Shown: positions 29,088 to 36,077 of the stretch, piece after piece
Position numbering within the stretch: position 1 is the first letter of the stretch
Layout: each line of letters begins with the position of its first letter
Source of the DNA: a virus
DNA: 37,858 nt
IMG/VR virus record: IMGVR_UViG_3300044535_000098
Coordinates: 1-37,858 of that record
Reading direction: 5' to 3' (one strand)
The notes under the pieces: model-generated
Database searches by the model: none
What the model was told of the DNA's origin: nothing
The model's input: the letters and a program-made list of their open reading frames with translations, nothing else
Position numbers and translations under genes: made by a program

Positions 29088-29489
29088 TTACTCCGGCTTT
29101 GCGGGCCAGACCACGCTATGTGGGAAGCCCGACTGCGCCGTAATGTCGAGCAAGGCGCGACGATAAGATGCCCACTCGGCCTGCTTCTCTGCGGTCAAGT
29201 CGGCCCAGCGGAGCGGGTTGCTGACGATGGGATCAACATCTGCCACAAGCAGGGTGCCTCGCTGCGCCCGCACGTCTTCGGCTGCGGCTGCGTCCAACTC
29301 TGCCTGCGTCGGGGGGACGTAGGCGGCAGTCTCTGGATCGGCATCCATCGTGGCGTGAAGTGCCGCCGTGTCGAACAAAGCGCCCGTGTCGTTTGGGTCG
29401 CAGGTGAACGGGATCCACCCGTAGATCTCATGCTCAATCTCGCAGTCGATGCGGCCACCCGAGATGCGTTTTGCGTTGCGGTAGTTCAT
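29088..29489 (-). CDS. Tail fibre assembly chaperone-like protein
   Basis: The product has 133 residues from ATG 29489, which shares its A with the previous TGA. The N-terminus [20 protein letters not shown] and a C-terminal ASYRRALLDITAQSGFPHSV followed by VWPAKPE match the phage tail fibre assembly pattern (YRxALxDIxxQxGFPxxVxWP). It follows a tail fibre gene, as such chaperones do. Longer frames starting at 29567 read into the fibre gene and are rejected. Confidence 0.75.
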   Translation of the reverse strand: MNYRNAKRISGGRIDCEIEHEIYGWIPFTCDPNDTGALFDTAALHATMDADPETAAYVPPTQAELDAAAAEDVRAQRGTLLVADVDPIVSNPLRWADLTAEKQAEWASYRRALLDITAQSGFPHSVVWPAKPE

Positions 29490-30223
29490 CAGGAAATCCT
29501 CAGGAATACGGTTGTGTTGTAGCGACTTGCGCCCCCGTTGATGGCAGCGTAGCCCATAGCCCTCCATGTGCCGGATGGCTGGGCACCCCAGCCAGCACTA
29601 ACAACTTCCGCAGCAGTGCTGGCAGTGCTGGTGATACCAACACCAGCATAATAAAGGTTTGCGCCTGATCTGGTGTCGCCAGCGTTTACTGTCGCGTTTG
29701 TGTTTTCAGACAGAAACGCATACGTCCCAACAGCGCCCACCCCCAGCCCTGCCGTCGCCGTGCCGACCTGCCCACTGGTGATGGTGGTGACCGTCGATGC
29801 GTTTGTGGCGCTTGTGGCACTTGTGGCCGTTGCAGCGTTTCCAGAAATGCTAATGCCCCAAGTGCCAGAGGCCCCAGTACCCGTGAGCGGTGCCTTGGCA
29901 TCCAATTGCGTCTGAATGGCAGACGTGACGCCGTCAACAAAATTCAATTCGGCAGCCGTAGCAGTCACGCCGTCCAGAATGTTCAATTCAGCCGTGGTGG
30001 CAGTCACGCCGTCCAGAATGTTCAACTCGGCAGCCGTCGAAGTGACAGCCGTGCCGCCGACCTTCCACTGGCCCGCCGTCAGGTTCGGCTTGATCGCTGT
30101 CGTGCCGTCGAGCAGGTCATCGATCTTGTCCATGTCCTCATTCAGCTTGGTGCCCCAAGTGCTTTCGGATGCGCCAACCTCGGGCTTCACAAGGCCGTAG
30201 GTGGTGGTTGTCGTGTCAGCCAT
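29489..30223 (-). CDS. Tail fibre protein 2
   Basis: The product has 244 residues. The N-terminus ([20 protein letters not shown]) is followed by a repeated segment [16 protein letters not shown] (residues 61-101), typical of phage tail fibres. The C-terminal 75 residues (AVGTYAF...TWRAMGYAA...LRIS) share pattern with the C-terminus of the second fibre at 31186-32100, so they are likely the same domain. The gene upstream is the repeat protein at 30232-31122, the gene downstream the assembly chaperone. Confidence 0.75.
   Translation of the reverse strand: MADTTTTTYGLVKPEVGASESTWGTKLNEDMDKIDDLLDGTTAIKPNLTAGQWKVGGTAVTSTAAELNILDGVTATTAELNILDGVTATAAELNFVDGVTSAIQTQLDAKAPLTGTGASGTWGISISGNAATATSATSATNASTVTTITSGQVGTATAGLGVGAVGTYAFLSENTNATVNAGDTRSGANLYYAGVGITSTASTAAEVVSAGWGAQPSGTWRAMGYAAINGGASRYNTTVFLRIS
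29920..30043 (-). repeat. Repeat inside tail fibre 2
   Basis: Three in-frame units encode about 14-residue repeats reading AELN(I/F)(L/V)DGVT, residues about 61-101 of the fibre. The DNA copies are close to identical for parts of each unit. Such units are common in fibre shafts and may vary in number by recombination. Confidence 0.7.
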
Positions 30224-30231
30224 CTCTTACC

Positions 30232-31122
30232 TCACGCTGCCCGCGTCCACGTCGCGCTTGACGACGATGCGGGTGTCCAAGTCTCATTCTGTGCCGCCTG
30301 CGGGGTCCACACCGAGCCGTCAGCCGATACCGGGGTCCAATCGTCGCCCGTGACTGACTGCGCTGTCCAAACCTCGGCCTGCGGCGTGTTGCCCTCCCAC
30401 TTGAGGACGGCCCTCGCGGTGAAGATAGCATAAACAGCCGACGTCGCGCTACCCAGCAAAATACGCTCCACGGAGGCCACAAATGTGGACTGGGCGGACG
30501 CGCTGGCGCTGTCCTGATACACTGCTGCGGCGACGGCCGTCGTCGTGCTGGTCGCGGTAATCGTGATGCTAGGTTGCTGGATGCGCGTTGCCGAAGCAGA
30601 CGCCGCAGATGTCGCAGATGGAGCGGCACTCGGCTGCTGGATCCGCTGCGCTGCTGCGGCGGAGGCTGACTGAGAGGATAGAGACGCGCTGGCAAATCTG
30701 ATGGCCCCGGCTGACGCGGTGGTTCCACTGATGACGGAGACGCTTGACGCTCCCAGAAATATTCTTTCGACCGACGCGGTGACGACGGATGACGCTGTCG
30801 GCGCGGCCGACGCTTGGGCAATCCGGGTTGCCGAGGCCTGAGTGGCAGCAACAGCCGCAGCGGCCGCGCTGGCCTGCATAATCAATTCTGCGCTGGCCGT
30901 GGCCGTGGCCACAGCAGTCGCCGTGGCGGCTGGCTGCTTGATGACCTGCGCGGCACCAGATGCGGCTGATGCTACAGCAACCTGCGCTGCTACGCTTAGA
31001 AGGATGATTGAAGACGCGCTGACCGAGGCTAGTGCCGATGCGGCCGCGCTGGCCAGCTTGGCGTCGCCCTCGGCGTAGCCCTCAACCCAGTATTCAGGCT
31101 CGACGTAATACGGGAACGACAT
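30232..31122 (-). CDS. Fibre-like protein with ten 20-residue Ala/Ser repeats and C-terminal Trp-Thr repeats
   Basis: The product has 296 residues. After MSFPYYVEPEYWVEGYAEGD, residues 41-240 form ten repeats with an exact 20-residue period: Ile, Leu or Val at position 1 (residues 41, 61, 81, ... 221), often Ser or Ala at 5 and Arg, Gln or Ala at 20. The C-terminal 46 residues carry a 10-residue unit with WT (VWTAQSVTGD, DWTPVSADGS, VWTPQAAQNE, TWTPASSSSA). The first part resembles a beta-solenoid or stacked fibre shaft, the second a tip. AAGGA precedes the ATG. The fold is inferred. Confidence 0.7.
   Translation of the reverse strand: MSFPYYVEPEYWVEGYAEGDAKLASAAASALASVSASSIILLSVAAQVAVASAASGAAQVIKQPAATATAVATATASAELIMQASAAAAAVAATQASATRIAQASAAPTASSVVTASVERIFLGASSVSVISGTTASAGAIRFASASLSSQSASAAAAQRIQQPSAAPSATSAASASATRIQQPSITITATSTTTAVAAAVYQDSASASAQSTFVASVERILLGSATSAVYAIFTARAVLKWEGNTPQAEVWTAQSVTGDDWTPVSADGSVWTPQAAQNETWTPASSSSATWTRAA
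30403..31002 (-). repeat. Ten tandem 60-bp coding repeats, diverged in DNA
   Basis: Each unit is 60 bases and 20 codons in frame, with no base inserted or lost across ten units. Their protein sequences vary except for the key positions. This suggests old duplication held in register by structure. Confidence 0.75.
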
Positions 31123-31186
31123 GTTCGCATCCTTGTGCGAGTGCTACGGACCATACGATGTCGTGCGTGGCACGGCGGCAGTTCAT
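31094..31186 (-). pseudogene. Relic of a fibre-chaperone start after fibre 1
   Basis: After the fibre 1 stop, a TGATG opens a 30-codon frame (MNCRRATHDIVWSVALAQGC, ending VPVLRRA). The stop-start junction and first codons (MNxRxA) match those after fibre 2, where MNYRNAKRI opens the real assembly chaperone. It then has no relation and stops inside the next gene. It reads as a remnant of a duplicated chaperone, or as a coupling leader for the repeat protein, whose ATG lies inside it. Confidence 0.5.
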
Positions 31187-32100
31187 CACGAAATCCTCAA
31201 CCACAGCGTTGTCGTGTTGACCGAGTTGGGTGTTCCGGCTGCGTAGCCCATACACCGCCATGTGCCGCCGGGTGTCCCGCTGTTTAAGCCGTTTGCGTTG
31301 GAGTAACGCAAATCGCCCCCGCCGATAGTTGACCCAATGGTGTAGGTCGAGCTGTTTCCTGCTCTGGTGCAGTATGCGTATGTCCCTACAGCACCTGCGG
31401 AAGCCCCGGCCTCCGCCGCGAGAACCTGCGCCGTTGAAACTGAGCCAACACTATCAGCCACCCGTGCACTATCAACACGGACACCATAAGTGTTTGCCCC
31501 GTTCCACCCCATGAGGGTGGGGTATGTCCCAGTCCACGCGATCTGAGCGTTGGTGTTGTTTACACCGCCACCGTTTGGCGAAGTGCTGTTTGAGGCGTCG
31601 AAGATCGTGTGATTGTTGCCGTAGTTTTTCCATGCCAACTGCCCGACAACGTCGTCAATGGTGCCATTGCTGGACCAATTTGTCCTGTCAGTGCTTAGGC
31701 TGGTCGCCGTCGCAGCGTTTCCACTGATCGCGATACTCCACGTCCCCGAAGCACCGCCGCCCGTCTTTGTCGGAGCATCATTGGCGATCTCAGCGTTTAC
31801 AAAAGCCGTGGTCGCCAACTGGGTCGTGTTTGTCCCGACCGAGGCTGTCGGAGCGGTCGGTGTGCCCGTAAATGCGGGAGAATTTAGCGACCCGGCATTG
31901 GCGATGACAAAGGCCGTCGTGGCGATTTGCGTGGTGTTGGTGCCAACCGTAGCCGTCGGAGCCGTAGGAGTGCCCGTCAGCGCGGGTGAAGCCAGAGGGG
32001 CCTTGGTGGCCGCCTCATCGTTCAGGTTGGTGAAGTTGGCGTCCACCTCGGTGTGCGTGAGAGGCGAACCCTTCCCGGCCCGCGTTACGATGGTCGCCAT
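31186..32100 (-). CDS. Tail fibre protein 1
   Basis: The product has 304 residues. The N-terminus (TRAGKGSPLTHTEVDANFTN) leads to two 30-residue repeats with pattern SPALTGTPTAPTATVGTN (residues 38-67 and 74-103). A beta-rich middle (TDRTNWSSNGTIDDVVGQLA) and a C-terminal domain follow with AVGTYAY...TWRCMGYAA...LRIS, shared with fibre 2. It is a trimeric fibre or its tip, by family style. The shared domain may bind receptor or chaperone. Confidence 0.75.
   Translation of the reverse strand: MATIVTRAGKGSPLTHTEVDANFTNLNDEAATKAPLASPALTGTPTAPTATVGTNTTQIATTAFVIANAGSLNSPAFTGTPTAPTASVGTNTTQLATTAFVNAEIANDAPTKTGGGASGTWSIAISGNAATATSLSTDRTNWSSNGTIDDVVGQLAWKNYGNNHTIFDASNSTSPNGGGVNNTNAQIAWTGTYPTLMGWNGANTYGVRVDSARVADSVGSVSTAQVLAAEAGASAGAVGTYAYCTRAGNSSTYTIGSTIGGGDLRYSNANGLNSGTPGGTWRCMGYAAGTPNSVNTTTLWLRIS
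31791..31989 (-). repeat. Two tandem repeats in tail fibre 1
   Basis: Two in-frame units of 30 residues, 36 residues apart, share most residues (SPA(L/F)TGTPTAPTA(T/S)VGTN and TTAFV). The DNA copies are also similar, so duplication is fairly recent. Such units are common in fibre shafts. Confidence 0.7.
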
Positions 32101-32112
32101 TTATTCCACCTA

Positions 32113-32493
32113 TTAGTCCAGAGTGATGTCGAGGTCGCCAGCCGGGATGCGGAGGACGTCGCCTGTCGAGATGGTCTTCGACGCGGTTAGCGTGGCGTAG
32201 ACCAGCATGTTGCCGCCCGTGGATGCGTCGAAGACGGCCACGTCGGTGATCGTACCCCACGTCCCCGTCGCCGTCGGCCATTCGATGGCCGCGTCGTTGG
32301 TCGCCAAGTTGCCGCTGACCGTGAACGTCACGGCCTCGCGGGTGTAGGCGTTGCCCGAGATCTCAGTGCCGCCGCCAGTCTCGCCGGGGGCAGCCGTGAA
32401 CAGGCCGACGTACCACGCCGTCGGGCGGGTCGGCGAGCCGTTGGTCAGCGCCCACTGGAGGACGCGGGTTTCGAGATCGTTGGTAAAGCTCAT
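32113..32493 (-). CDS. Virion structural protein of a common phage family
   Basis: The product has 126 residues, MSFTNDLETRVLQWALTNGS, then TAWYVGLFTAAPGETGGGTE, YTREAVTFTVSGNLATNDAA and YATLTASKTISTGDVLRIPA. This is a widespread phage structural pattern (YVGLxTAAP...YxRxAVT...W...GDxLxxPAGDLDITLD), often annotated as a minor structural protein near the fibres. ATGA overlap couples it to the adaptor gene upstream. Exact place in the virion is not known to me. Confidence 0.7.
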   Translation of the reverse strand: MSFTNDLETRVLQWALTNGSPTRPTAWYVGLFTAAPGETGGGTEISGNAYTREAVTFTVSGNLATNDAAIEWPTATGTWGTITDVAVFDASTGGNMLVYATLTASKTISTGDVLRIPAGDLDITLD

Positions 32494-33116
32494 GGCGCAC
32501 CTCTCTTGGGTTTGATGACGAGACCAGATCCGCCGTACTTGGCTTCGGCGGAACTGGTTCTCAGATTTTCGATGCCTTGGGCGAACAGCGCCTCCCAGAC
32601 CTGAATGCGCGCGTCGTCCTTCAGGTATGGCGCGGTGTGAACCAGCGCGCCGTACAGGTAAACGTCGGGGGCCTCGGTCAGGAGCCAGTTCGTCGCGTTG
32701 GCGACAGACAGCGCGGGCACGCGTCCGTAATACACCAGCGAGGCGTTGTAGGTGATGTCGGGCGTCGGGTAGAGTTCGATGCCTCCAGCCGTCAGGGCGT
32801 AATTCGTCGGGCGGCCCACGCGGTCGTTGCGGTCACCGCGCAGTTGCAGCATTTGCGCCGTGCTGATCGGTGCCACCTCGCTCGTCGGCCCGTCGGTGAT
32901 CTGCAGGCGGATGGGCTGCAGGAAGTCAGCCGGGATCGCGCTGTACTGCGTGTCCAATTCAGCCGTGCTGCGTTTTTCCATGCGCCAGTGACGCAGATCT
33001 CGGTCGATCCGGCTCTCGGCCAGACGGATGAAGGTGGGGATGACCGACGTCAAATCATCGCGGTTCAGAAAGTCCGCGACGGATGACTTCAGTTCATCGT
33101 ACGTTGCAATGGACAT
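32490..33116 (-). CDS. Head-tail adaptor (SU10-adaptor-like)
   Basis: The product has 208 residues, MSIATYDELKSSVADFLNRD, then IPTFIRLAESRIDRDLRHWR, QYSAIPADFLQPIRLQITDG and APDVYLYGALVHTAPYLKDD. This is the pattern of the SU10_adaptor family, which joins portal and tail. It matches the SU10-like capsid found elsewhere in the window. Its ATG overlaps the previous stop as TAATG. A one-mismatch copy of the 11-mer lies at the fourth to sixth codons (33098-33108). Confidence 0.8.
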   Translation of the reverse strand: MSIATYDELKSSVADFLNRDDLTSVIPTFIRLAESRIDRDLRHWRMEKRSTAELDTQYSAIPADFLQPIRLQITDGPTSEVAPISTAQMLQLRGDRNDRVGRPTNYALTAGGIELYPTPDITYNASLVYYGRVPALSVANATNWLLTEAPDVYLYGALVHTAPYLKDDARIQVWEALFAQGIENLRTSSAEAKYGGSGLVIKPKRGAP

Positions 33117-33265
33117 TACTTGCCCTTCTTCGCTGTTTTGGCGGACGCCTTAAACGCAGCCGCCGTGGGCGCGCCCTTGTCGCCCGGCTTCCGCATTTTC
33201 TCGCCAGATCCGGCCTTAATGCGGGCCTTCTTGGCTGCGATGTTGGCGTACAGGCCCTTGCTCAT
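33116..33265 (-). CDS. Small basic protein (MSKGLYANI type)
   Basis: The product has 49 residues from ATG 33265 after [25 protein letters not shown] and then GEKMRKPGDKGAPTAAAFKA match a very common small phage protein (from memory), lysine-rich and probably disordered. Its function is not known to me. An upstream in-frame start at 33304 is rejected because it reads into the previous gene's region and lacks a Shine-Dalgarno. Confidence 0.75.
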   Translation of the reverse strand: MSKGLYANIAAKKARIKAGSGEKMRKPGDKGAPTAAAFKASAKTAKKGK

Positions 33266-33360
33266 TTCTTGCCTTTCATCAGGCACTTGCCAGCGGCTTT
33301 GCACTTAGCTGGCGTCGGGCAGCCCTTGCAGGGCATGAACTTCATGGTCGGCTTTTTCAT
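33262..33360 (-). CDS. Cys-rich micro-protein, 32 residues
   Basis: ATG at 33360 to TGA at 33262 encodes [20 protein letters not shown] followed by [12 protein letters not shown]. Four cysteines (CxxCx5Cx5C) and many lysines suggest a tiny zinc- or nucleic-acid-binding fold. ATGA overlaps couple it to genes on both sides. Similar MPCKGC micro-proteins occur beside the neighbouring small genes in other phages (from memory). Confidence 0.7.
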   Translation of the reverse strand: MKKPTMKFMPCKGCPTPAKCKAAGKCLMKGKK

Positions 33361-33488
33361 TTCTTCTTCGCCTTTCCTGCTTTCGACAGCGCGATGGCCA
33401 CCGCCTGCTTCTGCGGCTTCCCGGCCTTCATCTCGGTGCGGATGTTAGCAGAAATTGTTTTGGCGGACGATCCCTTTTTCAGTGGCAT
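33357..33488 (-). CDS. Small basic protein (DUF6496-like), 43 residues
   Basis: ATG at 33488 after GAGGAG encodes [20 protein letters not shown] and then [20 protein letters not shown] and KKK. This matches the DUF6496 pattern ([31 protein letters not shown]). It is found in many phage genomes, role unknown to me. It forms with the two next micro-proteins a coupled trio. Confidence 0.8.
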   Translation of the reverse strand: MPLKKGSSAKTISANIRTEMKAGKPQKQAVAIALSKAGKAKKK

Positions 33489-35137
33489 CAGTATTGCTCC
33501 TCGTTGGGCTGCATGGCGAGTAGGCCGAGCGGCACGCCTGCGCCCGCGCCCAGCGAAAACATCAAGTTTGGAAAGCGCCGAATGAGGTCGGCTCGGTCAA
33601 CATCGGAGCCGTAAGTCAAAACATCCCGCACACCTGCTTTTCGCAAAAGATCTGCCGTATCGGTGGCGTTAGATGGGACAAGCGCCGCCGGGAAATCTCC
33701 GAGCGCGTAAGCCACGCTTGGTTTTGCCTCAAAGTACTCAGTCGGCATCTTTCTCGCCGTGCTGGCCAGTTGCTCGACATACCCGCGCACTTCTGCAGGC
33801 ACGTTTCCGAACCAATTCGCGCTTCCACCCCTCGCGATCTCATCCATTGCTTCTGGGGAACTATACACAGCCCGAGGGTCTTTGGCGTATTGCTCTAGGT
33901 CGCCGCGAACCGTGTCGTAGGCGTCGGTAAATGCGTTTTTCACGCCTTCAAACTGATCGGTCGGAACAATGAGGTCGCGCGCTGCTTTCACTTCATCAGC
34001 CGTCCTGAACTTAGGCGTTGCTGCCGCGCGGAACGAGCCGGGTCCGTAATGCCACCCCTCAGATCCAGCCGTATAGGCCTTGTCGGCGGCCATGCGGTTC
34101 ATCACCGCGTCAAGCGTGTACGGAACCGGCTTTCTTCGATTGCCCGATGCGGTAAATGGCTCCTTTGGGTACAACACACGCTCAACGCCTGCGAATGCCT
34201 CAAACCCCGGCATCATCGGAACATCTTCATAAGCCTGATATCCCAGCTTGGCCCTAACGTCTCTGACGTAGTCCAACATGCTATTGTATTTCGACGGATC
34301 AATCCCCTCACGGACGCCAAGCTGGGCGGTCCTCATCATGTTGTCGGCGTCTTCAAAACTGTTTGCCGCGTCCATCCAGTACGTCGCATCACGCATATGA
34401 CCGAAATTTGGGTCTGCCTTCATAGCCTTTGCGGCTGCGGCTTGGCTGACGAACTGCTGGTCTCCGCGCGGTTGACGCCCGGTGTAGGCATCAATCGGCC
34501 ACACATTTGTTGTGCGAGACGGTTGCACCATGCGAGGATCAGCAAGTAGCGTGATGTCTCCGAAACGGGTGAGGGGATCTTCAGCTTTGGCGATTGCCAT
34601 AGAAGGCATGGGAATTCCGCCAATGTCACTGGCCACCTTTACCCCCATAGGCGACAGATTGTGCTGACCGACCAACAAGCCCGGGATCGGGTTGCTATAC
34701 ATCACTGGCGCGGGGCCGGGCTGGTTGAGACGGTCAACGATATCCCGGCCAGCCGCACGCATAGTGTCGCCCGCAGCCTGCGTGGTTGGAGATCCGCCCA
34801 GCAGCCCCTCCATCACGGCTGCGGCGGCAGGCACTCCAGCACGCCCAGCAACAACGGCAGGCCCGGCCACGCCAGCCGCACCCGACAGCATGTCGCCCAA
34901 GGCGGCCAAGCGGTCGTATCCAGCCACATCCGGCGACATCATGCGCTCGCCAGCCCGCATGGACTGGCCGATGGCCTCGACCGGGTTCAGAAACTGGTTC
35001 AGGAGCGCAAGACGCTCGCCGATCCCGCCCGGCAAATCCATGATGCCCGGCTTACGCGGGGCGACGCCACGGCTGCGAGGCTCGGCCATAAGAGACAGAT
35101 TAAACTCTCGTATTGAGCGTGCCAGTTCGTCCGCCAT
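33488..35137 (-). CDS. Polyvalent-type protein, possible injected effector
   Basis: The product has 549 residues. Early residues are helical with an Ala/Gly-rich stretch ([20 protein letters not shown]). Near residues 158-200 is a segment ([40 protein letters not shown]) that matches, from memory, a domain in large polyvalent proteins of phages and conjugative elements: HNLS...GGIxxPSxAI...FGDITLL. Those domains are thought to act inside the host after transfer. It lies beside a transglycosylase and so may be carried in the virion. Its function is unknown. Confidence 0.6.
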   Translation of the reverse strand: MADELARSIREFNLSLMAEPRSRGVAPRKPGIMDLPGGIGERLALLNQFLNPVEAIGQSMRAGERMMSPDVAGYDRLAALGDMLSGAAGVAGPAVVAGRAGVPAAAAVMEGLLGGSPTTQAAGDTMRAAGRDIVDRLNQPGPAPVMYSNPIPGLLVGQHNLSPMGVKVASDIGGIPMPSMAIAKAEDPLTRFGDITLLADPRMVQPSRTTNVWPIDAYTGRQPRGDQQFVSQAAAAKAMKADPNFGHMRDATYWMDAANSFEDADNMMRTAQLGVREGIDPSKYNSMLDYVRDVRAKLGYQAYEDVPMMPGFEAFAGVERVLYPKEPFTASGNRRKPVPYTLDAVMNRMAADKAYTAGSEGWHYGPGSFRAAATPKFRTADEVKAARDLIVPTDQFEGVKNAFTDAYDTVRGDLEQYAKDPRAVYSSPEAMDEIARGGSANWFGNVPAEVRGYVEQLASTARKMPTEYFEAKPSVAYALGDFPAALVPSNATDTADLLRKAGVRDVLTYGSDVDRADLIRRFPNLMFSLGAGAGVPLGLLAMQPNEEQY

Positions 35138-35146
35138 GCCAGCCTC

Positions 35147-35671
35147 TTATCGCATAGCCAGCAAGCCCGTGGGCCGCCGCTGGGGTCTCGGTGACGTCAC
35201 GACTTGCGTGCCGTAGGTTCCAATCGCCGGGAGAGCCGACCCGGTCAACTCTTCGTATTTCGCGCGGATCTTGGGGATGTAATCCCGCGACTGCTCGGGC
35301 AGATCCTCGAACTTGCCGTTCCAGCGCATGGCGTTCGTCGGACCCCAGTTGTAGGCCGCCAGCGCGCGGTCCATGTCGCCGCCCGTCAAATCCAGCATGG
35401 CGCGCAGATAATCGTCGCCCATCAGGTAACTCAAGTCAGGCTCGAACAGCAGACCCTGAGCCGCCGCTGGCGTGCGCTCGGTGACGGGGTAGCCGCGCTC
35501 CTCGGCCCGGTCGAAGACGTTCCTGACGTCATCACGCGGGTTCATGGCCGTCTCCGGCATAAGCTGCGTCAGGCCAGCCGCGCCCTTCTTCGAGACGGCC
35601 ATCGGATCGCCGCCGCTCTCGGCGTAGATCAGGGCGTCCAGAAGAGCCTTGAGGTCGAACTGTTCAGCCAT
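35147..35671 (-). CDS. Lytic transglycosylase (SLT)
   Basis: The product has 174 residues. LLDALIYAESGGDPMAVSKK holds the likely catalytic Glu (YAESGGDP), followed by GAAGLTQLMPETAMNP and LAAYNWGPTNAMRWNGKFED. These are the SLT motif I (ES), II (GLTQLMP) and III (AYNWGP). It is thought to cut peptidoglycan, probably as a virion protein because it lies next to terL and structural genes. The ATG overlaps the previous stop as TGATG. Confidence 0.85.
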   Translation of the reverse strand: MAEQFDLKALLDALIYAESGGDPMAVSKKGAAGLTQLMPETAMNPRDDVRNVFDRAEERGYPVTERTPAAAQGLLFEPDLSYLMGDDYLRAMLDLTGGDMDRALAAYNWGPTNAMRWNGKFEDLPEQSRDYIPKIRAKYEELTGSALPAIGTYGTQVVTSPRPQRRPTGLLAMR

Positions 35672-36027
35672 CAGCGACGCTGCCCGCTCTGCGCGCGTTG
35701 CAAAGCGTCGTAAATCATCTTCATCAGCGCCTCGTCCGACATCTGGCCCATAGGCGGCAGGGTCGTGGTCGTGATGGCACCCGGCGCGTACGGGTTGGGC
35801 GGCACAGACGGCGGCCCGGCGGAATACATCGGCGTCGGGCGTGACGGCGGGCCCGCCAAGTACATCGGCTCGCGCTCCTGCTCCATCCGCTCCTGATACC
35901 CCTGCGGACGTACGCCCAGAGCGTTCAGGAAGCCCGACAGCGGGCCGCCCTCGAAGGTTTCACCCGAGCGTCCAGCGCCGCCGCCGTCCAGCATGTCGAG
36001 CAAGCCGAGAAATTTTTGCTGATCCAT
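35671..36027 (-). CDS. Pro/Gly-rich small structural-region protein
   Basis: The product has about 118 residues from ATG 36027 after GGAGG. MDQQKFLGLLDMLDGGGAGR is followed by a Pro-rich stretch (MYLAGPPSRPTPMYSAGPPS) and a C-terminal helix (MSDEALMKMIYDALQRAQSG). It may be a flexible linker or accessory to the following transglycosylase. An upstream start at 36048 lacks a Shine-Dalgarno. No family is recognised. Confidence 0.65.
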   Translation of the reverse strand: MDQQKFLGLLDMLDGGGAGRSGETFEGGPLSGFLNALGVRPQGYQERMEQEREPMYLAGPPSRPTPMYSAGPPSVPPNPYAPGAITTTTLPPMGQMSDEALMKMIYDALQRAQSGQRR

Positions 36028-36077
36028 GCGATCCTCCGTTTGCGGCACCTTACCAGATCGGCGCGCCCTTGGCTATA

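Noticed and set aside
29920-30043. A CRISPR-like array made of short repeats
   Set aside because: The repeats are in-frame parts of a tail fibre ([10 protein letters not shown]) with coding spacers and no fixed unit of 28-37 bases.
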